From Ardenticatenaceae bacterium (GTDB taxonomy: Bacteria; Chloroflexota; Anaerolineae; Promineifilales; Promineifilaceae): a stretch of 64,000 bases of DNA. The stretch spans positions 62,001 to 126,000 of the forward strand of contig JACKBT010000005.1 in NCBI GenBank assembly GCA_020634415.1. Reading direction: 5' to 3'. Positions 43,140 to 52,403 of this stretch are shown here, piece after piece (the stretch's first letter is position 1; every line of letters starts with the position of its first letter). The notes under the pieces were generated by a model. That model was not told the origin of the DNA, made no database searches, and saw only the letters and a list, made by a program, of their open reading frames with translations. Made by a program: the position numbers and the translations under genes.

Positions 43140-44213
43140 ATGGAGTTTGGAAAACGTTTTAATGGCTTAGGAATGCCCGTTTTTACGGCATTTGGCTGGG
43201 CAGGCGAGGAAACTGCTATTAAATATGCCCTGTCTCAATTGGAATTGTTCATCGGTTCCTTGCACGATCGGCTGCCCATGACGACACAAATGGATTTACC
43301 CTTCTTTGGGGTGAATGAGGCTAACAAAGAGGCTTATTTGGCAGCGGATAAAGAGGTTTATAACGATGGGCACATTTCATTTAATGCACGGCCTTTAAGT
43401 TTTGAAGTTCAAATGGTCATTGCTGAAAAAGCGGTGATAGTAAAGGGTTTGGCTCGTGCAGTGAAGGATACGGCTTCGTGCCATCATATCATTACCCAGT
43501 TGGGACCAGAATGGACATTGCGTGTGCAGCAGATGCAGATAGAGGAAGGAACCGGTGAGGCTACTCATTATCAGGATTTGTTCAAAGATAGTGTGAAGAA
43601 CTTTTCGCTGGAGACTGCTTCCGAAGTTTTTAATAAAGCACTGTATCTAAATAGTGAAGATTATTGGGTGACGCCTGTTTACCTCAGCCGCCGTTATCCA
43701 GCGGAACAGGCATCTGTTATGGGGGCTACGCTGACGCAGGTGATGAGTGAACAGGTTACAAGTTTGATGCCTGCTTTCCAATTTTTGACGGGTCGTGTGA
43801 AGACGACAAAGCGAAAGACAAAAGCTAGAACTTCCCGGTCAAAGGCGGCTGCTCCGACTATGCCTGAAGCTCAGCTTGCGGTGGATGTGGAGGAGTCATT
43901 TTCTTATGTGGTTGATTTGAAGCCTTTGCATATCCGACGTGGTTTTATTAATTTAACGCCGGAACATTGGTCGTTTTTTGCGTTAAATGCCCGTACTGAG
44001 ACGCGGAATGTAACGATTTATTATGATGGGATTTATGATAAGAAGAGTGCGGTGTGGCGCTTGCAGCCTTCGGAGCAGGCTAGAATTGTTTTGAGTCCGG
44101 CGGTTCAGGAGTGGTTGGAGGATAACTTTTCTGCTCATGATCAAGTGAAGGTAACGGCTATGAAGCTGGATGGTGATGAGGTTCAGGTGTCGTTAACGGC
44201 CGTTGACGAATAA
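43140..44213 (+). CDS. Protein of unknown function with own promoter and terminator
   Basis: 357 residues; no family recognised. AAGGA lies eight bases before the ATG. The N-terminal half is alpha/beta ('MPVFTAFGWAGEETAIKYALSQLELF'), followed by a Lys/Arg/Thr/Ser-rich linker (about 218-235, 'RVKTTKRKTKARTSRSK'). The C-terminal domain (about 245-357) contains 'GFINLTPEHWSFFALNARTETRNVTIYYDG'. The basic linker could touch nucleic acid. Codon use is more AT-rich than the neighbours and only one ACGGCCGT occurs, at its last codons. Bounded by a strong promoter and terminator, it is a single-gene unit. Confidence 0.85.
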   Translation: MEFGKRFNGLGMPVFTAFGWAGEETAIKYALSQLELFIGSLHDRLPMTTQMDLPFFGVNEANKEAYLAADKEVYNDGHISFNARPLSFEVQMVIAEKAVIVKGLARAVKDTASCHHIITQLGPEWTLRVQQMQIEEGTGEATHYQDLFKDSVKNFSLETASEVFNKALYLNSEDYWVTPVYLSRRYPAEQASVMGATLTQVMSEQVTSLMPAFQFLTGRVKTTKRKTKARTSRSKAAAPTMPEAQLAVDVEESFSYVVDLKPLHIRRGFINLTPEHWSFFALNARTETRNVTIYYDGIYDKKSAVWRLQPSEQARIVLSPAVQEWLEDNFSAHDQVKVTAMKLDGDEVQVSLTAVDE

Positions 44214-44235
44214 CCCATTTCCCACCCCCACTTTC

Positions 44236-44266
44236 AAAAATGCAGGCTCACAACCTGCATTTTTTA
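44236..44266 (+). terminator. Rho-independent terminator
   Basis: Stem AAAAATGCAGG / CCTGCATTTTT with a seven-base loop, followed by a T-rich run, 22 bases after the stop of the unknown gene. Confidence 0.92.
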
Positions 44267-44363
44267 TTTTCCCCATCAACAGGTATGATTACAAATCACA
44301 ACGTTTTACAACCCACAGGGTTAACGTAAAAGCAAATGATCTTGTTTATAAAGTGAGTTAGTT

Positions 44364-45776
44364 ATGGCCCGTACAAAAATAGTGGCAACCATTGGTCCCG
44401 CATCAAGCAGCCCCGAAACCATACGCCGCATGTTACATTCCGGCATGACAGTCGCCCGTGTAAACTTCTCTCATGGCGACCATGAATCGCATCGCAAAAC
44501 CATCAATACATTGCGCCGTGTTGCCCAAGAAGAAGGCAAAGTTCTGGCCATCCTCGGAGATTTGCAAGGCCCCAAGATTCGTTTAGGTCATGTTCGTTCT
44601 AGCGGCATCCCCCTCAAAGCAGGTGATGAGGTCGTTTTAACCCCGCACCCCGGCCAACCAGCCATGATTCATCTGCCCCATCCCGATTTGATTGAAGTGG
44701 TGCAGCCAGGGGCACGTCTGGTTGTGGGAGATGGCGAGGTTGAGTTTCTTGTCACAGAAAAACGCGACGACACCCTGCGCTGCCTGGTGACCGTGGCGGG
44801 CTTGCTGGAAGCCCGTAAAGGAATCAATGCGCCAGGAACAGATTTGGGTATTTCCAGCATTACTGACAAAGATCAAGAAGATTTAGCCTTCATTTGTGAA
44901 ATGGCGTTGGATTATGTAGCCCTTTCCTTTGTGCGAACGGCCGATGATATTCAAGAACTGCGCGAACTCATGGCCAAACATGGAGCTAACATACCCATCA
45001 TCGCCAAGATAGAAAAAAGCGAAGCCATCGAACATCTCAAATCCATTCGCAACGTGGCCGATGGCATCATGGTCGCCCGTGGTGACTTAGGCATTGAAGT
45101 TCCCCCGCAGCAAGTGCCTCTGTTACAAAAAAAGATAATCGCTGCGTGCAATGAAGTGGGCAAGCCGGTAATAACCGCAACCCAAATGCTGCAATCCATG
45201 GTAGAACACCCGCGCCCTACCCGCGCCGAAGCCAGCGACGTAGCCAATGCCATTCTCGATGGTACAGATGCGGTAATGCTTTCTGGCGAGACCGCTTCCG
45301 GCAAATATCCGGTTGAGGCAGTTTTAATGATGAAGCACATTGCTGAAATCACCGAAAAAGAGTTTCCTTACGAAACTTGGCGCAACCGTCGGCAGCAAGG
45401 CGATGAAAATGTTGCTTCCATTACCGAAGCGATTAGCGCGGCCAGTTGCGTCATTGCAGAACAAGTCAATGCCCGCGTTATTGTCAGCTCTTCCATGTCT
45501 GGTTACACGGCCCAGCAAATAGCCCGGCACAGGCCCCAAACACCCATCATGGCTGTCTCGCCGCAGGAAAGCACCCAGAGACGTTTGGCCCTGGTTTGGG
45601 GGGTAGATTGTCTGTTAGTGCCTAGTTTTTCGGAAACGGATGAAATGCTGCGCATTACGGTTGGGGCGATTGAGCGTTACCAATTACATGACGGTGATAA
45701 AATCGTTATTACGGCTGGTGTGCCCTTCGGGCGCAGCGGTCAAACAAACCTGATTCAAGTACACGAAATTCAGTAG
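44364..45776 (+). CDS. pyk: Pyruvate kinase
   Basis: 470 residues. Converts phosphoenolpyruvate and ADP to pyruvate and ATP. Opening 'TKIVATIGPASSS', 'VARVNFSHG' and the signature 'IPIIAKIEKSEAIEHL' (catalytic Lys) are visible, along with 'VARGDLGIEV' (metal Glu/Asp) and 'ITATQMLQSM'. B-domain and C-terminal allosteric domain have the usual sizes; the extra PEP-utiliser domain of some Bacillota enzymes is absent. No exact ACGGCCGT occurs in the 1.4 kb. Separated from the previous gene by a terminator, so it has its own promoter. There is no clear Shine-Dalgarno sequence before the ATG. Confidence 0.97.
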   Translation: MARTKIVATIGPASSSPETIRRMLHSGMTVARVNFSHGDHESHRKTINTLRRVAQEEGKVLAILGDLQGPKIRLGHVRSSGIPLKAGDEVVLTPHPGQPAMIHLPHPDLIEVVQPGARLVVGDGEVEFLVTEKRDDTLRCLVTVAGLLEARKGINAPGTDLGISSITDKDQEDLAFICEMALDYVALSFVRTADDIQELRELMAKHGANIPIIAKIEKSEAIEHLKSIRNVADGIMVARGDLGIEVPPQQVPLLQKKIIAACNEVGKPVITATQMLQSMVEHPRPTRAEASDVANAILDGTDAVMLSGETASGKYPVEAVLMMKHIAEITEKEFPYETWRNRRQQGDENVASITEAISAASCVIAEQVNARVIVSSSMSGYTAQQIARHRPQTPIMAVSPQESTQRRLALVWGVDCLLVPSFSETDEMLRITVGAIERYQLHDGDKIVITAGVPFGRSGQTNLIQVHEIQ

Positions 45777-45839
45777 CGGATATATAATGTGTAAGATTTA
45801 GTATTGGGAAAGCGTGTATTCATAAATCGGAGCAAAACT

Positions 45840-47177
45840 ATGAACACATCATCATTAGCAGTGGGCAAATTGGACGATTTGGAGTGGAGTCCACCAGAAA
45901 TTAATAGTTTAGAGGATACGGGTTTGAGCCATGGCTTTATGGAAGACTTGACTCTGAAGACAATGTATTTTCGGGGGCAGATTACGGGCAATGATGTTGC
46001 TGAATATATGCACCTGCCTTTTCAGAATGTGGTTAGTCCTATTCTGGATTTTTTGAAGCGGGAGCAGATGTGCGAAATAAAAGGTTCAGTCCGCAGTGGG
46101 TTAGGTGAGGGGGCCTGGCAGTATACATTGACAGAAAAGGGAGCTGCACGAGCGCGGGAGCGTATTGAGCGCACCACGTATATTGGCCCGGCCCCTGTTC
46201 CCTGGGAAAGTTATCTGGCGGCTATTAAGGCGCAGGGGGGCAAGCAGGTGAAGGTGAACCCGGAGATCATGAGACAGGCTTTGTCTCATTTGGTGATGGA
46301 GGATTCCCTTTTTCATCGCATTGGGCCGGCCGTCAATTCGGGTAAGTCTATTTTCTTGTATGGCCCACCGGGAAACGGTAAGACGACCATTGCCGAGAGT
46401 ATTGGCCGCATGATTTTGGGTGGTGATATGTACATCCCCTATGCGGTGGAGGTTGATGGTCAAATCATCCAGATTTATGATGAGGTGAACCATGTGGCTG
46501 TAGAGGAGCCGGAACCGTTGCGGGGGGCTACGGGTATGCTGATGGGTCGCAAGCGGCGGCAAGACCCGCGCTGGCTTAAGATTCGGCGGCCTGTGATTAT
46601 GGTGGGCGGTGAGTTGACTCTGGAAGGATTGGAGCTGAATTATGATACATCGAATAAATATTACGAAGCTCCTTTTCAGATGAAGGCCAATGGCGGCATG
46701 TTCTTGATTGATGATTTTGGGCGGCAGCAGGTTCGGCCGCGTGATTTGTTGAATCGCTGGATTGTGCCGATGGAGAAGCAGATTGACTTTTTGGCTTTGC
46801 ATACGGGGCGTAAGCTGGAAGTGCCGTTTGAGGTTTTGATTGTTTTTTCTACGAACTTGCCACCGCGTGATCTGGTGGATGAGGCGTTTTTGCGCCGTAT
46901 TCGGCATAAGATTGAGGTGACATCGCCGACTTATGAGGTGTATCGTAAGATTTTCCGGGGGGTTTGTGAGCGGCGGGGTTTGCCGTATGATGATCAGATG
47001 GTGATTTATTTGCTGCAAGAGTATTATGTTAAGCAAAATCGTAAGCTGCGGGCGAATCATCCTCGTGATTTGATTGATCAGATGGAGGATATTGTGAATT
47101 ATCGGGAGATCGCGTTTAAGTTTACGAAAGAGCTGATTGATCGGGCGGCAGAATCTTATTTTGTTGATTTGTATTAG
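45840..47177 (+). CDS. AAA ATPase with N-terminal winged-helix-like domain
   Basis: 445 residues; ATG follows GGAG by seven bases. Residues 40-125 look like a winged helix ('GNDVAEYMHLPFQNVVSPILDFLKR', ending 'YTLTEKGAARARERI'). The ATPase has Walker A 'GPPGNGKTT' (about 176-184), Walker B 'GGMFLIDDFGR' (about 284-294), sensor 1 'VFSTNL', an arginine finger region 'FLRRIRHKI' and a helical lid. I know similar proteins only as predicted ATPases; none has a proven job. No ACGGCCGT motif. The GDPD gene starts immediately after the stop codon. Confidence 0.88.
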   Translation: MNTSSLAVGKLDDLEWSPPEINSLEDTGLSHGFMEDLTLKTMYFRGQITGNDVAEYMHLPFQNVVSPILDFLKREQMCEIKGSVRSGLGEGAWQYTLTEKGAARARERIERTTYIGPAPVPWESYLAAIKAQGGKQVKVNPEIMRQALSHLVMEDSLFHRIGPAVNSGKSIFLYGPPGNGKTTIAESIGRMILGGDMYIPYAVEVDGQIIQIYDEVNHVAVEEPEPLRGATGMLMGRKRRQDPRWLKIRRPVIMVGGELTLEGLELNYDTSNKYYEAPFQMKANGGMFLIDDFGRQQVRPRDLLNRWIVPMEKQIDFLALHTGRKLEVPFEVLIVFSTNLPPRDLVDEAFLRRIRHKIEVTSPTYEVYRKIFRGVCERRGLPYDDQMVIYLLQEYYVKQNRKLRANHPRDLIDQMEDIVNYREIAFKFTKELIDRAAESYFVDLY

Positions 47178-47894
47178 ATGGATTGGTTGTCGGCGAAACG
47201 GCCGTTAATTATCGGACATCGTGGGGCCAGTGCGGATGCGCCGGAAAATACGCTGTATGCGTTTAACTTGGCGTTAGAGCAGGGGGCAGATGGCGTAGAG
47301 CTGGATGTGCAGTTGTCGCGGGATGGCAAGCTGGTTGTTTTCCATGATTGGACGGTGGAACGGGTGACGAATGGGCGGGGGCGGGTGGCGGATTTGACGC
47401 TGGCTGAGTTGCAAGCGTTGACGATGCCGGAGGGGCAGCAGATTCCCACGTTGGATGAGGTGTTTGAGGCGTTTGGCCCTAGACTGCTTTACAATGTGGA
47501 GATTAAGGCGAAGCAGTGGGGAGATATGGGGGTGGAAACGGCCGTTGCCGACCGCATTCAGGCCCATCATCTAGAAAATCGCGTCATTGTATCCTCCTTT
47601 AGCCTGGCCTCTGTGCGCCGTGCCCGTCAGCGGCTGCCCGCCGCCACCCCAGTTGGCTTGCTCTGGTATAAACCCTGGCGTTATTACGGTCACTGGGGTG
47701 TCTCGGCCCAAGCCGATCATCCTTATCACCTGTTGGTTAATAAAACTTACATGGCCTGGGTCAAAAAACGCGGCCTCAAAGTAAATACTTGGACCGTAGA
47801 TGACCCACAGCGGGCTAAACAGCTTGTAGCGTTAGGCGTGGATGGCATCATTACCAACAAGCCCCAGTTCATCCGTGAGAGTTTAGGGCTATAA
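47178..47894 (+). CDS. Glycerophosphodiester phosphodiesterase
   Basis: 238 residues of the GDPD (UgpQ) family. Catalytic/metal residues are 'IGHRGASADAPENT' (His, Arg, Glu), 'ELDVQLSRDGKLVVFHD' (Glu-Asp, and the second His), and the later 'YNVEIK' Glu-Lys. No signal peptide, so it is cytoplasmic, as UgpQ. It hydrolyses glycerophosphodiesters to glycerol-3-phosphate plus an alcohol. The ATG begins right at the base after the TAG of the ATPase gene. Confidence 0.94.
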   Translation: MDWLSAKRPLIIGHRGASADAPENTLYAFNLALEQGADGVELDVQLSRDGKLVVFHDWTVERVTNGRGRVADLTLAELQALTMPEGQQIPTLDEVFEAFGPRLLYNVEIKAKQWGDMGVETAVADRIQAHHLENRVIVSSFSLASVRRARQRLPAATPVGLLWYKPWRYYGHWGVSAQADHPYHLLVNKTYMAWVKKRGLKVNTWTVDDPQRAKQLVALGVDGIITNKPQFIRESLGL

Positions 47895-47921
47895 GTTCCC
47901 CTAAGTAACTTGGCAACTCTT

Positions 47922-49166
47922 TTATTGGATCATAATCAAAACAGGTTGGGGCGAAAGGGCATCCATCACCCACTCAGGAGTCATCACCGGAAAATCGCCA
48001 TCGGTAGGGAAGAGTTTGAAGCCGCCATACTCGAAGCCCGTCTCGCCCGCATACTGGTTGTAATTGCGAATTTTGGCTGCCGCTGGGCCAACGCCATCCC
48101 CATTAATTAATAATTCCACGTAGGGATAATCCTGAATATTTGCCTTATCGGGAACCATGCTGTCGGCGAATTGGTGAATGATCAGGACGCGGTTGAGGCC
48201 GATTTCGTAGGCAATATTGTTCATGTCGGCCTGGATGTCGTTAATTTGGCTGGCATAGATTTGCCCGACATTCACCAGAGGGATTTGGTTGTCCAGCATA
48301 AAAAATTCGGGGTCTAGGGCCAGATGGACATGGGGTTCGTATAGGAATTGGCGGATGCGGTTGTATTCAGCTGTGATGTTGGCACGACCAGGTTGAATGT
48401 CCAAAATGACGACGACCCCGTTGGCTTTGGCTGAATCTATCCACTCTTGAATGACTTCAAGGGAGACGTGATGCCGATATTCGGGGGGATGGGGATTGGC
48501 GACGGTGGTGACCATGTGGTAAGTGGAGAGAAGCGGCAGATCGTAGTAGGGCTGCCAGGTGGCGATGGTTTGGCGCATGTGGTTGAGCATGTCGGCGCGG
48601 GGGAAGTTGCCGAGGATGCCGAGGCCGGGGCCGGTGGGGCTGCCGTAGTAGGCGAAGAGGCGAATTTTGTCGAGATAGCTTTGGGGTTGGCCGGGGGTGA
48701 GGGTGAGTTCGGGATAGCTGAGGGCGATGATGGGGGTGGGGGAAGGGGTGATTGTAGCGGTGGGCGGAATTTGTGTTGGTGTGGCGGTTGGCGGAGGGGT
48801 TGTGGTAGTGGTTGGTGATGGGGTAGCTGTGGCTGTTGGTGTGATACTTGGTTTGGTTGTGGTTGAGGTGGCGGTGGGTTGAGCGGTGGCGGTGGCTGTG
48901 GGGGATGTTGTGGATGTGGGGGTGTGGGTGGGCGGAACGGCCGTTGCCTCCACCCACACTACTTCAGCTGCCACAACAGTGTCAGGTGCAGCAGCTTGAG
49001 TCAAATATAGCTCTAAACTGGCCGTAGCGGCGAGGGTGGGAAGATGGGTTGATGCTTGCGGCTGAGATAGATTGACGCTGGCCGTAGCTGCCAATGTAGG
49101 CAGGGGATTTGAGGAAAAGAGGTGGGGAGAAACGGCCGTTTGCCACCCCACAATCAAGCCCGCCAT
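47922..49166 (-). CDS. Exported protein, TIM-barrel-like C-terminal domain
   Basis: 414 residues from the ATG. The start is uncertain: the frame stays open for 14 more codons upstream and encodes 'KTILFFLSLIV', which with the annotated 'MAGLIVG' would make a perfect signal peptide, but that stretch has no ATG, GTG or TTG. After a Thr/Pro linker (about 70-150), the C-terminal 260 residues ('LFAYYGSPTGPGLGILG', 'VVILDIQPGRANI', 'VHLALDPEFFML', 'VLIIHQF') look like a barrel with Asp/Glu at strand ends. It could be a glycoside hydrolase relative. Family not recognised with certainty. Confidence 0.75.
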   Translation of the reverse strand: MAGLIVGWQTAVSPHLFSSNPLPTLAATASVNLSQPQASTHLPTLAATASLELYLTQAAAPDTVVAAEVVWVEATAVPPTHTPTSTTSPTATATAQPTATSTTTKPSITPTATATPSPTTTTTPPPTATPTQIPPTATITPSPTPIIALSYPELTLTPGQPQSYLDKIRLFAYYGSPTGPGLGILGNFPRADMLNHMRQTIATWQPYYDLPLLSTYHMVTTVANPHPPEYRHHVSLEVIQEWIDSAKANGVVVILDIQPGRANITAEYNRIRQFLYEPHVHLALDPEFFMLDNQIPLVNVGQIYASQINDIQADMNNIAYEIGLNRVLIIHQFADSMVPDKANIQDYPYVELLINGDGVGPAAAKIRNYNQYAGETGFEYGGFKLFPTDGDFPVMTPEWVMDALSPQPVLIMIQ

Positions 49167-49241
49167 TACAATCAGCGAGAGAAAAAAGAGAATCGTCTTA
49201 GAAATTTCTTAGAACCTCTGTTGTTGATCTTTCCCTACTAC

Positions 49242-49270
49242 AAAAAAAGCTCCTGAAATTCTTCAGGAGC
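49242..49270 (-). terminator. Rho-independent terminator (minus strand)
   Basis: Perfect 9-bp stem GCTCCTGAA/TTCAGGAGC with a four-base loop, followed on the minus strand by seven T. It ends either the DUF58 transcript or the structured RNA region just upstream. Confidence 0.93.
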
Positions 49271-49400
49271 CATCTTTACCCCACCATGCCGTGTAAACCA
49301 TTGGGATTGAACCTGCATGAAGCAGGTGGGAATCTTTCCGCGAGGACTCTGCCTTGCTTTGCAGCTACTACATCCCCTCTACGCATATTCAATTCCCTGA
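49271..49400 (-). ncRNA. Candidate small structured RNA before the terminator
   Basis: The 235 bases between the DUF58 stop and the terminator have no open frame. On the minus strand they contain GC-rich paired segments: CCTGC-TTCAT-GCAGG inside GATT...AATC, and CTGC...GCAG. With the terminator the transcript would be about 160 nt. It is not a tRNA (no 5-bp T arm), and I could not match it to tmRNA, RNase P, SRP or 6S RNA. It may instead be a long 3' UTR or an attenuator leader of the exported protein gene downstream. Confidence 0.4.
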
Positions 49401-49505
49401 TCAGAAGCGTTGGCTCAACACAGTCAGTTTATCACGCACATCGCAGGGTTAGCAGATAGTAACACAGTCAGAATTTGGAGGCAAAATTGTGCTGGTCTTC
49501 ACAAA

Positions 49506-50390
49506 TCATTTCACGACACCCTTAACGCGCAAGGTTTGCATGACCAGTTTTTCCCAGGGCAGGTCTGTGGTGAGGGGGATGTAGTGAATGTGGCGATTGG
49601 CGCAGAAATTGGCAATATCAGCTTGCCATTCGCGCAGCCGTTCGCGGTAAAGGTTGAGCGTGGTGGCATCGAGCGTGATTTCAGCGTCGGCTCCTGTTTC
49701 CACATCTACCAGCTTCAAATCGCCACTGACGGGCGGCTCTACCTCATCGGGGCTGAGAATATGAATGAGGCCAATTTCGTAGCCCCGTGCTTGCAGGGCG
49801 TTGAGACCCTCTTGATAGCCGTTGGGTGAGAGGAGATCGGAGAGAATGAAAAGTAAACCGGGGCGGCTACTGCGCAGGGCATAGTTGCGTAAGGAGAGGT
49901 TGAGATCGGTGATGCCGGTGGCACGGCCGTTTTCCAAAAACTGCAACAAGCGTAACGAATTCTGCTGCCCACGATAAGCACCCCAACGCTGCTCATTTTG
50001 GCTGTTGAGCAGGGTCACTGTTAGCAGATCACCTGTTGTCAGGGCAATATGGCCGAGTGCGCCGGCCAGCCGCAGGGCGTAGTGCAGCTTGTTCAGGGCC
50101 TCGTCATCCGGCCAATCCATGCTGGCACTGGCATCTATCAGCAGGTGGACGGCCAGGTCTTCTTCTTCTTCGAGGAGTTTGATGAACGGCCGTTCCAGCC
50201 GCGCATACACATTCCAATCCAGCCGCCGCAAATCATCGCCCTTCACATAGTTGCGATAATCGGCAAATTCGATGGACGTGCCGCGCTTGGTGCTGCGCCG
50301 GTCGCCCTTCATCACGCCCACGCGCACCCGCTCGGCCACCAGTGTAAGCTGCTCTAATTTGCGGAGGGTAGCCTCGTCGAAGAGTTTCAT
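49506..50390 (-). CDS. DUF58-domain protein
   Basis: 294 residues. The conserved DUF58 signature 'FADYRNYVKGDDLRRLDWNVYAR' is present (key residues G-x-D-x-R-x-[IL]-D-W), followed by a von Willebrand A-like fold with MIDAS-type 'LIDASASM'. DUF58 proteins go with MoxR ATPases, which here are encoded two genes upstream, and are thought to take part in metal-dependent assembly or maturation of envelope complexes. The ATG overlaps the acetyltransferase stop (ATGA). Confidence 0.93.
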   Translation of the reverse strand: MKLFDEATLRKLEQLTLVAERVRVGVMKGDRRSTKRGTSIEFADYRNYVKGDDLRRLDWNVYARLERPFIKLLEEEEDLAVHLLIDASASMDWPDDEALNKLHYALRLAGALGHIALTTGDLLTVTLLNSQNEQRWGAYRGQQNSLRLLQFLENGRATGITDLNLSLRNYALRSSRPGLLFILSDLLSPNGYQEGLNALQARGYEIGLIHILSPDEVEPPVSGDLKLVDVETGADAEITLDATTLNLYRERLREWQADIANFCANRHIHYIPLTTDLPWEKLVMQTLRVKGVVK

Positions 50391-51361
50391 CGGTCGTAAC
50401 GCTTATCCATTTGATGCCAACTCCAGCCAGAGCGCACGACGAAGCCCAATTGCAAATTGAGCTGCAACATGGGGTTGTCTTTTTCATTGCCCGTGTTAAT
50501 TGTGTGTACGCCTGCCCCTTTAGCTGCCCCAATCAGAGCCACTTTTAGAATTCGAGCGATGCCGCGACGGCGAAACGGCCGTAAAACCCCCAAAAAGCCA
50601 TTGTCCCCAATCTTGCCTTCGGCATCGCGCAGCCACAGATTGCCCGTGCCCACATATTCGCCCTCATCCGTCACCGCCACCATCCACAAATCCGTTCTCA
50701 GGTCGCTGGTAAAGGTGTATTTGCGCCACTGTTCAATGGTGATGTCCGTCGCCTTGATACCCGGTTTGCGGGGAATATCGCGGCGGGCGACTGATTGCAG
50801 TTCATACAGCTTCTGCTCCCAATTCGGTTCAGTTGCCATTAGCTCCGTCAGAGATTTAATGTGGATGCCTGTGTCGGCCAGTTGTTGTCTTTCGGGCAAA
50901 TAGGGCGTTTCGTCAAAAGCCGAGACATCAAGCGTGGTGTCAATATGCTGCAATACACTGGTAAAACCGTGCTTTTGGAGCGCAGCCATTAAGCTGCTGT
51001 AGGCTTCGTTAGCTGGGCCAACGGCCCGGTTGATGGGGTGCTGAGACAGGCGATCTTCTAAAGCTGTTACCAATGCCTCACAGAGTTCGGCTGAGGCATT
51101 TTGGGGCACCATCAACCAGATGCGTACTTTGCCGGGTACGTGCATGGCGGGTGTTTCGTGAAATTGGAAGGAGGCGATGGGACGGCCGTTTTCTTCCACA
51201 AAATAGGTCTCATTGAGATAGTTGGGGTCTTGCCCTTCATACTGATCGCGCCACGATTCGGCCGTACCAAAGTCGTCGGGATCCATAAAACGTTCAATAT
51301 CAGACAAGATTTGAAAATCCGCGTCCGTCATCTGCATTTGGCGAATGGTGTAAATGCTCAT
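50387..51361 (-). CDS. GNAT-family acetyltransferase (tandem)
   Basis: 324 residues with two GNAT-like halves. The C-terminal half carries the acetyl-CoA motif A ('FLGVLRPFRRRGIARILK', the R-x-x-G-x-[GA] pattern) and 'LNLQLGFV'. The N-terminal half lacks a clear one, as often in two-domain mycothiol-synthase-like enzymes. Substrate unknown. It lies between the MoxR and DUF58 genes, an insertion in an otherwise standard gene order. I start at ATG 51361; a GTG at 51376 is possible. Confidence 0.85.
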   Translation of the reverse strand: MSIYTIRQMQMTDADFQILSDIERFMDPDDFGTAESWRDQYEGQDPNYLNETYFVEENGRPIASFQFHETPAMHVPGKVRIWLMVPQNASAELCEALVTALEDRLSQHPINRAVGPANEAYSSLMAALQKHGFTSVLQHIDTTLDVSAFDETPYLPERQQLADTGIHIKSLTELMATEPNWEQKLYELQSVARRDIPRKPGIKATDITIEQWRKYTFTSDLRTDLWMVAVTDEGEYVGTGNLWLRDAEGKIGDNGFLGVLRPFRRRGIARILKVALIGAAKGAGVHTINTGNEKDNPMLQLNLQLGFVVRSGWSWHQMDKRYDR

Positions 51362-51416
51362 AAGGTTGTCCAACACAGTTAAAACAGTTGTGCCTTGAGT
51401 TGAGTAATGACAATCA

Positions 51417-52403
51417 TCACGATTCCTTGCTGATGTGTGCTACCAAATCAGTAATCACATCATCCGTTTTAATGCCTTCGGCCTGGCCTTCAAAGTTGAG
51501 GAGGAGGCGATGGCGCAGGGCGGCGGGGGCAACGGCCGTTACATCCTCAAAGCTCACATTGTAGCGACCCGCCAACAAAGCCGTAATCTTGGCTCCCAAC
51601 ACCAACGCCTGCGCCCCACGCGGGCTAGAGCCATAGCGCACATAGCGATTGACCATCGGCGCAGGTGTATCGCCTGGATGAGTGGCGACGATAAGCTGGC
51701 TCACATAGCGACTGACATGGCTGGGGATGGGGACTTGCCGTGCTAAGTTTTGCATGGCGATGAGGGTCTGGCCGGAAGCGGCCGTTTGCGCCTGAGCATT
51801 CTCCTTACCTGTGGTTCGTGCCAAAATCTCCGTCAACTCATCGGCCGTGGGAAAACCCACATTAATCTTGAACAAAAAGCGATCCAACTGCGCCTCTGGC
51901 AGCGGGTAAGTGCCTTCCTGCTCAATCGGGTTTTGCGTCGCCATCACAAAGAAGGGGCGCGGCAAATCATAGGTCTGATTAGCCACCGTCACCTGCTTCT
52001 CCTGCATGGCTTCCAGCATGGCCGACTGGGTTTTGGGCGTAGCCCGATTGATTTCGTCGGCCAAAATCAGGTTGGCGAAGACGGGGCCTTGTTGGAAGCG
52101 GAAGGCGCGACGGCCGTCCGCTTCTTCCATGATGTCCGTGCCCGTAATATCGGCGGGCATCAAATCGGGTGTGAACTGGATGCGGCTGAACTCTAACTGC
52201 AAGGCATCGCTCAGGGTGCGGATGAGCATGGTCTTGCCCAGCCCCGGCACACCTTCCAACAGTACATGCCCGCTGCTCAAAATGCCGATGAGTGCGTGGC
52301 GCACAACGTCTTTCTGCCCAACGATGACTTTGGCGACTTCGCCTTCTATGTTAGCGGCCGTTTCCCTAAATTCTGCTACGGAGAGTTCGTTGTTATTGTT
52401 CAT
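51417..52403 (-). CDS. MoxR-family AAA ATPase
   Basis: 328 residues. Walker A 'GVPGLGKT', Walker B 'LILADEINRA', sensor 1 'MATQNPIEQEGTYPLPEAQLDRF' (the MoxR hallmark, key residues T-Q-N-P-x-E-x-x-G-T-Y-P-L-P-E-A) and sensor 2 'SPRGAQAL' are all present. A chaperone-like ATPase usually working with DUF58/vWA partners. AAAGGAGG directly precedes the ATG; those bases are also the last codons of the four-helix-bundle gene. Confidence 0.96.
   Translation of the reverse strand: MNNNNELSVAEFRETAANIEGEVAKVIVGQKDVVRHALIGILSSGHVLLEGVPGLGKTMLIRTLSDALQLEFSRIQFTPDLMPADITGTDIMEEADGRRAFRFQQGPVFANLILADEINRATPKTQSAMLEAMQEKQVTVANQTYDLPRPFFVMATQNPIEQEGTYPLPEAQLDRFLFKINVGFPTADELTEILARTTGKENAQAQTAASGQTLIAMQNLARQVPIPSHVSRYVSQLIVATHPGDTPAPMVNRYVRYGSSPRGAQALVLGAKITALLAGRYNVSFEDVTAVAPAALRHRLLLNFEGQAEGIKTDDVITDLVAHISKES

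Noticed and set aside
49271..49400. tRNA, tmRNA or 6S RNA
   Set aside because: A GGTTCAATCCC-like string suggested a T arm, but the flanking 5-bp stem and acceptor are missing; no 6S-type rod and no tmRNA tag frame.
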